From: Thermacetogenium sp. UBA5472
GTDB taxonomy: Bacteria > Bacillota > DSM-12270 > Thermacetogeniales > Thermacetogeniaceae
Length of the DNA stretch: 26,097 nucleotides
Direction: 5' to 3'
NCBI GenBank assembly: GCA_002426495.1
Contig: DIQC01000088.1
Span: 1 to 26,097 of the forward strand
The notes beneath the pieces are model-generated. The model searched no databases, was not told where the DNA came from, and saw only the letters and a list, made by a program, of their open reading frames with translations. Positions 7,193 through 14,901 of this stretch are shown in pieces; within the stretch, counting starts at the first letter, position 1; the number at the start of each line of letters is the position of its first letter. Both the position numbers and the translations under genes were made by a program.

Positions 7193-8089
7193 ATGGCTGA
7201 AACTGCAGCTAAAAAAGAAAAATGGACCGCGAAAAATGCTCTGGCAGAAAAGCTCAAGGGTGGAGTAATTATGGATGTAACCACTCCTGAACAGGCCAAA
7301 ATAGCTGAAGAAGCCGGAGCCTGTGCAGTAATGGCGCTGGAAAGGGTTCCCGCTGATATACGGGCGGCTGGTGGAGTAGCCAGGATGGCGGATCCCACTG
7401 TTATTAAGCGCATTATGGATGCAGTAAATATACCGGTAATGGCAAAGGCAAGAATCGGTCATTTTGTAGAGGCACAAATACTTGAAGCCCTGGGCATTGA
7501 TTTTATAGATGAAAGTGAAGTCCTCACACCGGCAGACGAACAGTTTCATATAGAGAAACATGCTTTTGATGTGCCTTTTGTATGTGGGGCGCGCAATTTA
7601 GGTGAAGCACTCAGGCGTATTGCCGAGGGTGCCGCTATGATTCGTACCAAGGGTGAACCGGGCACAGGCAATGTAGTGGAAGCTGTTCGCCATATGCGCA
7701 TGGTGATGGGTGAAATACGCCGGGTGCAAAATCTACCCCAGGAAGAATTGATGAGTGCTGCCAAGGAAATTGGTGCGCCTTATGATTTGCTTGTGGATGT
7801 AGCCAAGAATGGCCGGCTGCCAGTAGTTAATTTTGCCGCCGGTGGTATTGCCACCCCGGCAGATGCCGCTTTAATGATGCAGTTAGGCTGTGATGGTATA
7901 TTTGTTGGTTCAGGCATCTTTAAATCAAGTGATCCACAAGCGAGAGCCAAGGCTATTGTGGAAGCCACTAACCATTACAATGACCCGCAAAAGCTAGCTG
8001 AGGTTTCCAGCAACCTGGGCGAAGCGATGCCCGGTCTCGAAATATCTGCTATTGCCCCAGAACAGCGTATGCAGGAAAGAGGCTGGTAG
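7193..8089 (+). CDS. pdxS: Pyridoxal 5'-phosphate synthase subunit PdxS
   Basis: Forms pyridoxal phosphate from ribose-5-phosphate, glyceraldehyde-3-phosphate and ammonia, normally channelled from the glutaminase subunit PdxT. Seen: a (beta/alpha)8 barrel with G-V-I-M-D-V (Asp28), V-M-A-K-A-R-I-G-H (catalytic Lys85) and I-R-T-K-G-E-P-G-T-G-N (Lys153), plus the phosphate site G-C-D-G-I-F-V-G-S-G-I-F. It is 298 residues, normal for PdxS (about 290-295). The ATG at 7193 has GGAGGAG 6 bases upstream; an earlier in-frame ATG at 7178 overlaps that site and is less likely. The usual partner pdxT does not follow and is not in this window. Confidence 0.95.
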   Translation: MAETAAKKEKWTAKNALAEKLKGGVIMDVTTPEQAKIAEEAGACAVMALERVPADIRAAGGVARMADPTVIKRIMDAVNIPVMAKARIGHFVEAQILEALGIDFIDESEVLTPADEQFHIEKHAFDVPFVCGARNLGEALRRIAEGAAMIRTKGEPGTGNVVEAVRHMRMVMGEIRRVQNLPQEELMSAAKEIGAPYDLLVDVAKNGRLPVVNFAAGGIATPADAALMMQLGCDGIFVGSGIFKSSDPQARAKAIVEATNHYNDPQKLAEVSSNLGEAMPGLEISAIAPEQRMQERGW

Positions 8090-8111
8090 GAGCAAATGGC
8101 ATGACCGGGAG

Positions 8112-8402
8112 GTGAGGAGCATAAATAATGAAGAATTCCAAAAGCTTGTCTTGCAGGAACTGACCGGGATAAAGGATAAAGCAGCAGGCATAGAAACCAG
8201 AATAGGAAACATGGAGACCAGAATGGACCATATGGAGATCAGGCAAGACGAGATATACCAGGTGGTAAAAGCTATAGAGCATTCCAATCAGGTCGGCAGA
8301 GCGGAAATGGACAGCCAAAATGTAAGGCTGGCCACGGTTGAAGGTAAACTGAAAAAGGTTGGCGAAGTGTTGAGCGAGGACGTCGAAGCGGCCGGGGTTT
8401 AA
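8112..8402 (+). CDS. Small coiled-coil protein of unknown function
   Basis: About 96 residues, highly charged, with a short N-terminal helix (N-N-E-E-F-Q-K-L-V-L-Q-E-L) followed by a heptad-rich segment, I-E-T-R-I-G-N-M-E-T-R-M and onward, that should form a coiled coil. Small proteins with this layout are widespread in Firmicutes, often without assigned function. The GTG at 8112 gives a family-like N-terminus, but GGGAG lies directly against it, so the start is uncertain. It begins 22 bases after pdxS and may be read through from it. The open frame extends back to a TTG at 8052 inside pdxS, which is less likely. Confidence 0.6.
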   Translation: MRSINNEEFQKLVLQELTGIKDKAAGIETRIGNMETRMDHMEIRQDEIYQVVKAIEHSNQVGRAEMDSQNVRLATVEGKLKKVGEVLSEDVEAAGV

Positions 8403-8660
8403 TTATAGCCTCATTTCGTCGATTTCACGTTCCTTTTTTTCTTTGCGCCATTTGATGGCAAAATAGCATATCAGTGCGATAAAGATGGCGCCTGCGACGG
8501 CCAGGATGAGCCGGCGCTGCTGTGTGAATACGTCTTGCGTTGCATCACTGTTTTGGGGGAGGGGAGCCTCCTTTTTTTCTTCGATGGTTGTGGAAAGTGG
8601 GATCTCCTGTTCATAATATTCTCCGTATTCATCCTCATAGGATAAGAGTAGTTTTCCAAA
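8403..8660 (-). pseudogene. C-terminal fragment of an envelope/S-layer-like membrane protein
   Basis: Reading on the minus strand: a beta-type segment (F-G-K-L-L-L-S-Y-E-D-E-Y-G-E-Y-Y), a low-complexity linker, one membrane helix (about 20 residues, L-A-V-A-G-A-I-F-I-A-L-I-C) and a lysine/glutamate-rich cytoplasmic tail ending at TAA (8405-8403). This arrangement is typical of the C-terminus of large secreted, membrane-anchored proteins (CARDB or COG1361-like). All N-terminal parts are missing: beyond about 8660 the sequence becomes the 5' end of a GGDEF domain on the opposite strand. It has no start signal, so it is probably a remnant. The family name is a tentative recognition. Confidence 0.6.
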
Positions 8661-8662
8661 CT

Positions 8663-9151
8663 GACAGTATGACTGGCATTTCCAACCGGGTTGTTTTTGA
8701 TCGGGCAATGATAACTGAGTGGGATAGGTGCAGGCGTCACTCCATACCTTTATCCTTAATTATGATAGATATTGATTTTTTCAAAGAATTTAATGACAAC
8801 TACGGGCACCAGGCTGGGGATGATTGCCTAAGGCAGGTGGCTGGATTGCTGAATGCCTGCACAAAGCGTTCTTCTGATGTTGTGGCAAGGTATGGAGGTG
8901 ATGAATTCGCTGTCATACTTCCTCATATGAAGCAAGAAGAGGTAGTTCAATTCGCTGAGGAATTAAGAAAAGAGGTTTTAGGGCTGGCTATTCCCCATGA
9001 ATACTCTTCTAGTTCGCCTTACTTGACCATCAGTTTAGGGGTTTATACAACAATTCCATCTAAGGAATCATCGATTGAGGAATTCATTAAGGCTGCTGAT
9101 CAGGCGCTATATATGGCTAAGAAAGCCCGCAATGAAGTTGTTGGTTTATAA
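8663..9151 (+). pseudogene. N-terminally truncated GGDEF (diguanylate cyclase) domain
   Basis: A complete GGDEF domain of about 160 residues: opening D-S-M-T-G-I-S-N-R, metal-binding M-I-D-I-D-F-F-K, catalytic R-Y-G-G-D-E-F, an R-x-x-D inhibitory site (R-S-S-D) five residues before it, and the closing A-A-D-Q-A-L-Y-M-A-K. GGDEF enzymes make c-di-GMP and normally carry a sensory N-terminal region. Here homology begins exactly at the first GGDEF residues, and upstream sequence belongs to the inverted fragment at 8403-8660. An ATG at 8669 is in frame but has no ribosome binding site. The frame also stays open back to 8540, through the antisense of the other fragment, so some expression is possible. 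Catalytic residues are intact, implying recent truncation or residual function. Confidence 0.7.
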
Positions 9152-9206
9152 GTGAGTCGTCGCTATATTCAGAATAGACTGGTAAACCAGCAACCAGCCC
9201 TGATGT

Positions 9207-9235
9207 TTTACACCCCTTTCGCATAGTGTTAAAAT
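9207..9235 (+). promoter_or_regulatory. Promoter of the hypFCDE operon
   Basis: TTTACA (9207-9212), 17-base spacer, TAAAAT (9230-9235) with TG one base before the -10. It lies 43 bases upstream of hypF. Confidence 0.6.
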
Positions 9236-9277
9236 GAACTTAGTCAGGCAAGATAGATAGGAGATAGGGGGATTATC

Positions 9278-11572
9278 GTGATTGTTGCGCGAGAGATCCG
9301 GATGGAAGGGGTAGTCCAGGGGGTGGGATTTCGCCCCTTTGTTTTTCGTTTGGCTCAGGAGTATGGGATTAAGGGATGGGTTCTGAACTCTTCTGAGGGT
9401 GTGACCATCTGGGCTGAAGCCGGGGATGAGGTAGTCGATGCCTTTTATAAGGCGATCCTGGACCATCCGCCCAAATTGGCCATGATCGTCAAACACAGCA
9501 TCAGGCCTCGGGAACTGCAGAGCTTCGACCATTTCTTTATTAAGCACAGTGAGAAGAGTGCCAAAAGGGATGTGATTATCTCCCCGGATGTGAGCACATG
9601 TGAGGACTGCTATCAAGAAATCATGGATCCCTCTGATCACCGCTACCATTATCCCTTTACTAACTGCACCAACTGCGGCCCCCGTTTTACCATTATTATG
9701 GATGTGCCCTATGACCGGGAGAAGACGACGATGCGGGACTTTCCCATGTGCCCGGAGTGTGTACATGAGTTCGAGGACCCCATGTTCAGGCGGTTTCATG
9801 CACAGCCTAACTGCTGCCCTGAATGTGGGCCGCATACGACATTGCGTGACTTGGTGGGGAATATCTATCAAGGGCTTGGGCACCAGTTTTTGCAAGAGGG
9901 AAAGATCCTGGGGGTAAAAGGGCTTGGTGGGTTTCATCTGGTCTGTGATGCAGGTAATAGTGAATCAGTGGCAGCTTTAAGAAAGCGCAAGATCAGGGAG
10001 TTCAAGCCCTTTGCTGTGATGTGTAAGGATATGGATGTTGCCAGGAGATACTGCCATATATCTGGACAGGAGGCAGAACTGCTGGAGAGCCCGGCGCATC
10101 CCATAGTTATCTTAAAAAGGTTGGCTCTTGACGATCTGCCGCCGGAGATCGCCCCGGGAATCAGCACCATAGGTGTTATGCTTCCTTATACACCCCTGCA
10201 TCACCTTCTATTCTCTGAGGGGTTGGAGATTTTGGTGATGACCAGCGCCAATATCAGTGATGATCCGCTGATCATTGACAATAATGAAGCTCTGGAGAAG
10301 TTAAAAGGGATTGCTGACTATTTTCTGATGCATAACCGGAAGATTTATAACCGCTGTGATGACTCAGTGGCTGCTGTTGTGGGTGGGGAGGTACAGGTTT
10401 ACCGGCGCGCCCGGGGCTATGTGCCCCTTCCGGTGGATCTGCCTGTTGAGCCCCCTGCAGTGATGCTGGGGTGTGGTGGGGATTTGAAAAGCACCTTCTG
10501 TATGACTAAAGGAAGAAGCGGCTATCTAAGCCAGCATCTGGGGGATATCAACCATTACGGCAACTACCAGCAGTTTTTATATACCATACCCCGCTTTGAA
10601 AGGATGCTGGATGTTAAGCCTGAAGTGGTTGTTCATGATCTGCATCCACAATATATGGCAACACGCTGGGCTAAGGGGCTCAAGGGGCTGCGAAAGGTCG
10701 GTGTCCAGCACCATCATGCACATATGGCCAGCTGTCTGGCGGAAAATCAGGTGACAGAGCCTGCCCTGGGAGTGGTTTGCGATGGCACAGGTTACGGGTT
10801 GGATGGTGCAATCTGGGGTTTCGAGTTCTTTGCGGGTACCCCGGCCAATCTGAACAGGATGGCACACCTTTCCTATATGCCATTGCCCGGAGAGATTACG
10901 ATTAAGAGGCCAGCGAGAATGTCTTTCAGTTACCTTTACGAACTATTTGGGGAGCAGGGATTGGAATATGCAGCAAGGCATCTTCCGGTAATATCAGCAG
11001 AAGAGGGGCAGGTGCTGGTAAAACAGCTGGAGAATAGGCTTAATACTGTATTGACATCCAGCTGCGGCCGCCTTTTTGATGGAGTTTCCGCTCTGCTAGG
11101 GATCTGCACTAAAGTCCAGTATGAGGGGCAGGCGGCTATCGAGTTGGAGGAACGGGCAGATATGAATGCTCTTGATACATATAGATTTGAGTTTAATACC
11201 GGTTCCAGGCCATATACCCTGGGGGTGAGAGGAGTATTCCAGGGGATTTTGGCGGATATGGAGCGGGGCACCCCGGTTTCAGAAATTGCCGGAAGGTTTC
11301 ACAGAACAGTTGCCGAAATGATCATTATTGTATTAGAAAAGATGCGAGATGATACCGGATTGAATATAGTATCATTAAGTGGTGGGGTGTTTCAGAATAA
11401 ACTGCTTTTCCTCCTGTTGCGCCAAAGACTGGTGGAGCAGGGGTTTGAGGTTCTTTATCACCGGAAGGTCCCGACCAATGATGGTGGGGTTTCACTGGGA
11501 CAAGTTTATATTGCGAGTGAGGTGATCAGGAAAGATGTGTCTTGCTATTCCAGCCAAAATTATAAAGATTGA
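9278..11572 (+). CDS. hypF: Carbamoyltransferase HypF ([NiFe]-hydrogenase maturation)
   Basis: Converts carbamoyl phosphate to a thiocarbamate on HypE, the first step in making the cyanide ligands of the [NiFe] active site. Domains in order: acylphosphatase (about 1-90, G-V-V-Q-G-V-G-F-R-P-F), two Cys4 zinc fingers (about 107-188, C-E-D-C...C-T-N-C and C-P-E-C...C-P-E-C), YrdC-like domain (about 200-385), and Kae1-like domain (about 390-760) with H-H-H-A-H and L-S-G-G-V-F-Q-N. The length of 764 residues is full for the family. The GTG start at 9278 has AGGGGG 6 bases upstream. It is the first gene of a tight operon, overlapping hypC by 38 bases. Confidence 0.96.
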   Translation: MIVAREIRMEGVVQGVGFRPFVFRLAQEYGIKGWVLNSSEGVTIWAEAGDEVVDAFYKAILDHPPKLAMIVKHSIRPRELQSFDHFFIKHSEKSAKRDVIISPDVSTCEDCYQEIMDPSDHRYHYPFTNCTNCGPRFTIIMDVPYDREKTTMRDFPMCPECVHEFEDPMFRRFHAQPNCCPECGPHTTLRDLVGNIYQGLGHQFLQEGKILGVKGLGGFHLVCDAGNSESVAALRKRKIREFKPFAVMCKDMDVARRYCHISGQEAELLESPAHPIVILKRLALDDLPPEIAPGISTIGVMLPYTPLHHLLFSEGLEILVMTSANISDDPLIIDNNEALEKLKGIADYFLMHNRKIYNRCDDSVAAVVGGEVQVYRRARGYVPLPVDLPVEPPAVMLGCGGDLKSTFCMTKGRSGYLSQHLGDINHYGNYQQFLYTIPRFERMLDVKPEVVVHDLHPQYMATRWAKGLKGLRKVGVQHHHAHMASCLAENQVTEPALGVVCDGTGYGLDGAIWGFEFFAGTPANLNRMAHLSYMPLPGEITIKRPARMSFSYLYELFGEQGLEYAARHLPVISAEEGQVLVKQLENRLNTVLTSSCGRLFDGVSALLGICTKVQYEGQAAIELEERADMNALDTYRFEFNTGSRPYTLGVRGVFQGILADMERGTPVSEIAGRFHRTVAEMIIIVLEKMRDDTGLNIVSLSGGVFQNKLLFLLLRQRLVEQGFEVLYHRKVPTNDGGVSLGQVYIASEVIRKDVSCYSSQNYKD

Positions 11573-11753
11573 TGGTTTCATTGCTGAAGTGGATATTGAA
11601 GGAAATATCAAGGAAGTAAATATCACGCTGACTCCTGAGGCGAAGGTGGGAGATTATCTACTGCTTCATGCGGGTTATGCTATTCAGATACTCGACGAAA
11701 AGTCAGCCAATGAAATATTTGAAGCCTGGGATGATGTTTATGAAGCATTCTAA
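11535..11753 (+). CDS. hypC: Hydrogenase maturation chaperone HypC
   Basis: A 72-residue chaperone that, with HypD, carries the Fe(CN)2CO unit to the hydrogenase large subunit. Seen: M-C-L-A-I-P-A-K at the N-terminus, with the essential Cys2, a small beta-barrel core, and G-D-Y-L-L-L-H-A-G-Y-A-I-Q. The length is typical (70-90). It overlaps hypF by 38 bases and hypD by 14 bases, so the genes are likely translated together. Confidence 0.95.
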   Translation: MCLAIPAKIIKIDGFIAEVDIEGNIKEVNITLTPEAKVGDYLLLHAGYAIQILDEKSANEIFEAWDDVYEAF

Positions 11754-12834
11754 TAAAAAAGAGTATGCACGCTATCTGTTAGAACGGTTGTATCAGGAGA
11801 TAGATCGTCCCCTTACTGTGATGGAGGTCTGCGGCACACATACTGTGGCTATTGCCAAAAGTGGTCTCAGGGATCTGCTACCTGAGAAAATGCGGCTTCT
11901 CTCAGGTCCCGGGTGCCCGGTCTGTGTTACAGATGACTGTGACCTGGATTATGTCATGGCACTGGCACGCCAAGAGGGGATTATCCTGGCCACCTTTGGT
12001 GATATGATGAGGGTTCCCGGAACCGCAAGCAGTCTGCTGCAGGAAAAGAGCAGAGGAGCGGAAGTGCGGGTTGTCTACTCACCGGCTGATGCTCTCAAAC
12101 TGGCTACGGAAAATAGGGAATCCCAGGTGGTTTTTTTAGGCGTGGGTTTTGAGACAACAACACCGGTTGTGGCTGCGGCATTAGATCAGGCAGTTCAAAT
12201 GGAGCTAAAAAACTTTTCTGTTTTTTCACTGCATAAATTAGTACCACCGATCATGAGGGTTCTGTTGGATGACCCCCAGGTGAAGATCGATGCCTTTCTC
12301 AATCCAGGGCATGTGTGTGCTATTCTGGGAACAGAACCCTTCCAGTTTATTGCTAAGGATTATGGAAAGCCCTGTGTAGTGGCCGGGTTCGAAACAACAG
12401 ATATCCTGGAAGCTCTGCTGCTCATAGTGCGTCAGTACAGAGAACAAAGCCCGGCTGTGGACATTCAGTACAAGCGGGCGGTACGGCCAGAGGGTAATCC
12501 TGTAGCTGTGGGCTTTATTGAGAAATATTTTTCACCGATAACTGCTCGCTGGCGTGGTATCGGTGAAGTACCTGGAAGCGGCTTGGAGTTGCGGGAGGAG
12601 TTTGCTCAGTATGACGCCAGAAAGCGGTTTCCGATCACTTTAGAACCGGGTAAAAGCCGTAAGGGGTGTGCATGCGGTGAGGTGCTCAAGGGTATCAAAC
12701 TCCCTTATGATTGCCCCTTGTTCGGCAAGTCATGCACACCGGCGAAACCGGTGGGGCCCTGTATGGTTTCTACTGAGGGGTCCTGTGCTGCGTATTTCCG
12801 CTATAGAAGGCAGAAAGCGGGTGTTGATCATTGA
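11740..12834 (+). CDS. hypD: Hydrogenase maturation factor HypD
   Basis: An iron-sulfur protein on which the Fe(CN)2CO group is assembled together with HypC and HypE. Seen: M-E-V-C-G-T-H-T, G-P-G-C-P-V-C, G-F-E-T-T-T-P, and a cysteine-rich C-terminal region (G-C-A-C-G-E-V-L-K-G and C-P-L-F-G-K-S-C through C-M-V-S-T-E-G-S-C) that binds the [4Fe-4S] cluster. The ATG at 11740 gives 364 residues, the usual length; the frame stays open upstream to 11668, inside hypC, but that extension is not family-like. Its stop overlaps the hypE start. Confidence 0.95.
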   Translation: MKHSNKKEYARYLLERLYQEIDRPLTVMEVCGTHTVAIAKSGLRDLLPEKMRLLSGPGCPVCVTDDCDLDYVMALARQEGIILATFGDMMRVPGTASSLLQEKSRGAEVRVVYSPADALKLATENRESQVVFLGVGFETTTPVVAAALDQAVQMELKNFSVFSLHKLVPPIMRVLLDDPQVKIDAFLNPGHVCAILGTEPFQFIAKDYGKPCVVAGFETTDILEALLLIVRQYREQSPAVDIQYKRAVRPEGNPVAVGFIEKYFSPITARWRGIGEVPGSGLELREEFAQYDARKRFPITLEPGKSRKGCACGEVLKGIKLPYDCPLFGKSCTPAKPVGPCMVSTEGSCAAYFRYRRQKAGVDH

Positions 12835-13853
12835 AATATGCGGAAGATGATCTGATTATTTTAGGGCATGGCAGTGGAGGCACACTTACTAATCAGCTGA
12901 TCAAGGATGTCTTTCAGGAAGCCTATGGGAACCCTGTTTTGGATGAACTGCTGGATGCGGCGGTGCTGGAAGTTGATAAGGGAAGGATCGCCTTTTCCAC
13001 TGACTCCTTTGTAGTGGATCCTATTTTCTTTCCCGGAGGCGATATAGGTACCCTTGCTGTCAGTGGGACTGTCAACGATCTGGCGGTGAGTGGGGCAGAT
13101 CCCTTATATTTAAGCGCTGGGTTTATTATCGAAGAGGGTTTGCCGATTGCAGATCTGCGGCGCATTGTGAAGTCGATACGGGATACTGCACAGGCTGCCG
13201 GTGTTCAAGTGGTTACAGGGGACACCAAGGTGGTAGACAGGGGAAGTGCAGATAAAGTCTTTATCAATACCGCCGGTATTGGGCTGATCCCCACTGGAAG
13301 ACACCTCTCTCCCCGGTTGATGGAGCCGGGTGATGTGGTATTGGTCAGCGGCACAATGGGGGATCATGGTTTGACGATATTGGCTCAGAGAGAGGGCCTA
13401 GCCTTTTCTACACCTGTAGAGAGTGATTGCTCACCTGTAAACAGGATCACTAAAGCGGTTTTGGAAGCCGGAGGGGATGGTGTCAGGTGTATGCGTGACC
13501 CTACCCGGGGAGGGTTGGCTACTACCTTAAATGAACTTGCTGTGCAAAGCGAAAGGGGTATTCTGATCCAGGAAGAAGAGATCCCGTTTTTGCGAGAGGT
13601 AGTAGGTGCCTGTGAGATGCTGGGGCTTGATCCTCTTTATCTGGCCAATGAGGGAAAGGTCATCGCAGTAGTTGCTCCACAGGTGGCAGATGAGGTTCTA
13701 GAGGCGATGAGAGCCCTGCCTGAAGGGCAGGGAGCAGTTGAGATCGGGAAGGTTATTCCTGAAGAGGAAGGGCTAGTGCTCCTGGAAACCGAACTCGGCG
13801 CAACTAGGATCCTAGGAATGCTGGAAGGGGAGCCTTTGCCCAGAATCTGTTAG
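12831..13853 (+). CDS. hypE: Carbamoyl-dehydrating hydrogenase maturation factor HypE
   Basis: Dehydrates the C-terminal thiocarbamate to a thiocyanate using ATP and passes cyanide to iron on HypC-HypD. Seen: L-G-H-G-S-G-G (PurM-like ATP-binding fold), F-S-T-D-S-F-V-V-D-P, V-T-G-D-T-K-V-V, D-P-T-R-G-G-L-A-T, and the required C-terminal P-R-I-C with Cys as the last residue. It is 340 residues. The TTG start overlaps the hypD stop by 4 bases. hypA and hypB (nickel insertion) and hydrogenase structural genes are absent from this window. Confidence 0.95.
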   Translation: MKYAEDDLIILGHGSGGTLTNQLIKDVFQEAYGNPVLDELLDAAVLEVDKGRIAFSTDSFVVDPIFFPGGDIGTLAVSGTVNDLAVSGADPLYLSAGFIIEEGLPIADLRRIVKSIRDTAQAAGVQVVTGDTKVVDRGSADKVFINTAGIGLIPTGRHLSPRLMEPGDVVLVSGTMGDHGLTILAQREGLAFSTPVESDCSPVNRITKAVLEAGGDGVRCMRDPTRGGLATTLNELAVQSERGILIQEEEIPFLREVVGACEMLGLDPLYLANEGKVIAVVAPQVADEVLEAMRALPEGQGAVEIGKVIPEEEGLVLLETELGATRILGMLEGEPLPRIC

Positions 13854-13880
13854 TGGACAGGGGGACGGTTCCGGTGTCCA
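13854..13880 (+). repeat. GGGGACGG-core hairpin after hypE
   Basis: TGGACA (13854-13859) and TGTCCA (13875-13880) are inverted copies around a loop containing GGGGGACGGTTCC. A second core, ACGGGGACGGTTTT, follows at 13881-13894. The same core occurs in other gene gaps of this window (see 15887-15927 and 15966-15978). Confidence 0.6.
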
Positions 13881-13924
13881 ACGGGGACGGTTTTGGTGAT
13901 GGATCCGAGCCGGTGTGGCGGTTA

Positions 13925-13948
13925 CTCTGAAAAACAAGTTTTTCAGAG
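13925..13948 (+). terminator. 10-bp hairpin, probable hyp operon terminator
   Basis: CTCTGAAAAA (13925-13934) and TTTTTCAGAG (13939-13948) form a perfect stem with a 4-base loop, 72 bases after hypE. The A/T-rich half of the stem supplies the T-run; none follows the stem. Confidence 0.55.
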
Positions 13949-14014
13949 ACTGCTGCTGATGTATGACTTGGCTGATATTGGCTTATGTATATTATGCGGA
14001 GAGGAGTATTTTAA

Positions 14015-14764
14015 ATTTATTATCAACAATTAAGAAGAAACACATATCCCCAATTACGGCCATCCTGGGGTATTCTGGATATAGTAATCATTTTTGCTCT
14101 TATTTTTATTTATAGTCTATTATTTGGTTTCTTAGGTGGCAGATTGGCGAACTGGGTACTGTCTCTTATTCCAGGTATCGGCAGTATTGAGCTGGCTGTT
14201 ATGCTGACAGCAGGTTTTCTACAGGGCATTTTGATTGTGGTTTTTGTTCTGCTTGCTGTTCGGGTTAGAAAGGCACCTCTGGCAGCTCTGGGCATTGGCA
14301 GTATTAACTTGCGGGACATTTGGTCTTATGGGGTGCTGGGGGGGCTAGGCGTTTATTTGCTGGTAACCGTGATCATGGCTGTGATCATTTCCTTCCTACC
14401 CCAACCTCCGCAACCCCAAGCTGTTGCTGATCTGATTCTGAATGCCAGAGGTGGGGTGCAGATCATCTCATTGCTGCTGTTGGTAGGGGTTATTGCTCCT
14501 GTCAGTGAGGAGCTGCTTTTTCGAGGATTTATCTACCCGGCTCTGCGCAGCTACTTTGGTGTTAACTGGGGAATAACAGCTACTGCATGTCTGTTCGGTT
14601 TAATGCATTTTGATCTGATCAGATTTGTGCCACTGGCTATCGGTGGTGCCTGTTTAAATATTTTTAGTGAAAGGTCTAATTCAATTTACCCGGCAATCGT
14701 TGCTCACAGTATGTGGAATACTGTGGCGGCCTTGCTTGTAATTGTCTTCAGCATGACAATGTAG
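14015..14764 (+). CDS. CPBP-family intramembrane metalloprotease
   Basis: A polytopic membrane protein of the CPBP/Abi (CAAX-type) family. Seen: several membrane segments; the E-E-x-x-x-R motif (S-E-E-L-L-F-R-G-F-I-Y-P-A-L-R), F-G-L-M-H as motif 2, and a final H-S-M-W-N. No canonical start lies before a TTG at 14144, yet the frame upstream reads a family-like N-terminus with a full membrane helix (W-G-I-L-D-I-V-I-I-F-A-L). That extension begins at ATT (14015), 8 bases after GGAGAGGAG (13998-14006) and just after an in-frame TAA (14012-14014). I therefore propose an AUU start, giving 249 residues. The alternative is an ATG at 13985 whose frame is broken by that TAA. The next gene is nurA, but a functional link is not evident. 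Confidence 0.8.
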   Translation: MYYQQLRRNTYPQLRPSWGILDIVIIFALIFIYSLLFGFLGGRLANWVLSLIPGIGSIELAVMLTAGFLQGILIVVFVLLAVRVRKAPLAALGIGSINLRDIWSYGVLGGLGVYLLVTVIMAVIISFLPQPPQPQAVADLILNARGGVQIISLLLLVGVIAPVSEELLFRGFIYPALRSYFGVNWGITATACLFGLMHFDLIRFVPLAIGGACLNIFSERSNSIYPAIVAHSMWNTVAALLVIVFSMTM

Positions 14765-14832
14765 AGTGGTGTTAGAGAAATGGTCAGCGGGTTCAGTAAG
14801 GGAGCAAGACTTGTCTTGAATTCCCTATGCCA

Positions 14833-14856
14833 CCCTCTTGCTGAGGGCAGGTTTTT
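14833..14856 (+). terminator. Weak terminator-like hairpin before nurA
   Basis: CCCTC (14833-14837) pairs with GAGGG (14843-14847) around TTGCT, followed by CAG and a run of five T. The stem is short, so the call is tentative. Confidence 0.35.
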
Positions 14857-14901
14857 GTGAGAAAGAGTTAAGTGGTGTGAGAAGTTTAAGGGGGGACTCC
14901 T

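Noticed and set aside
9146..9937. 263-codon open frame antisense to hypF
   Set aside because: It lies entirely opposite a well-conserved gene and its promoter, has no recognisable domain and no ribosome binding site support.
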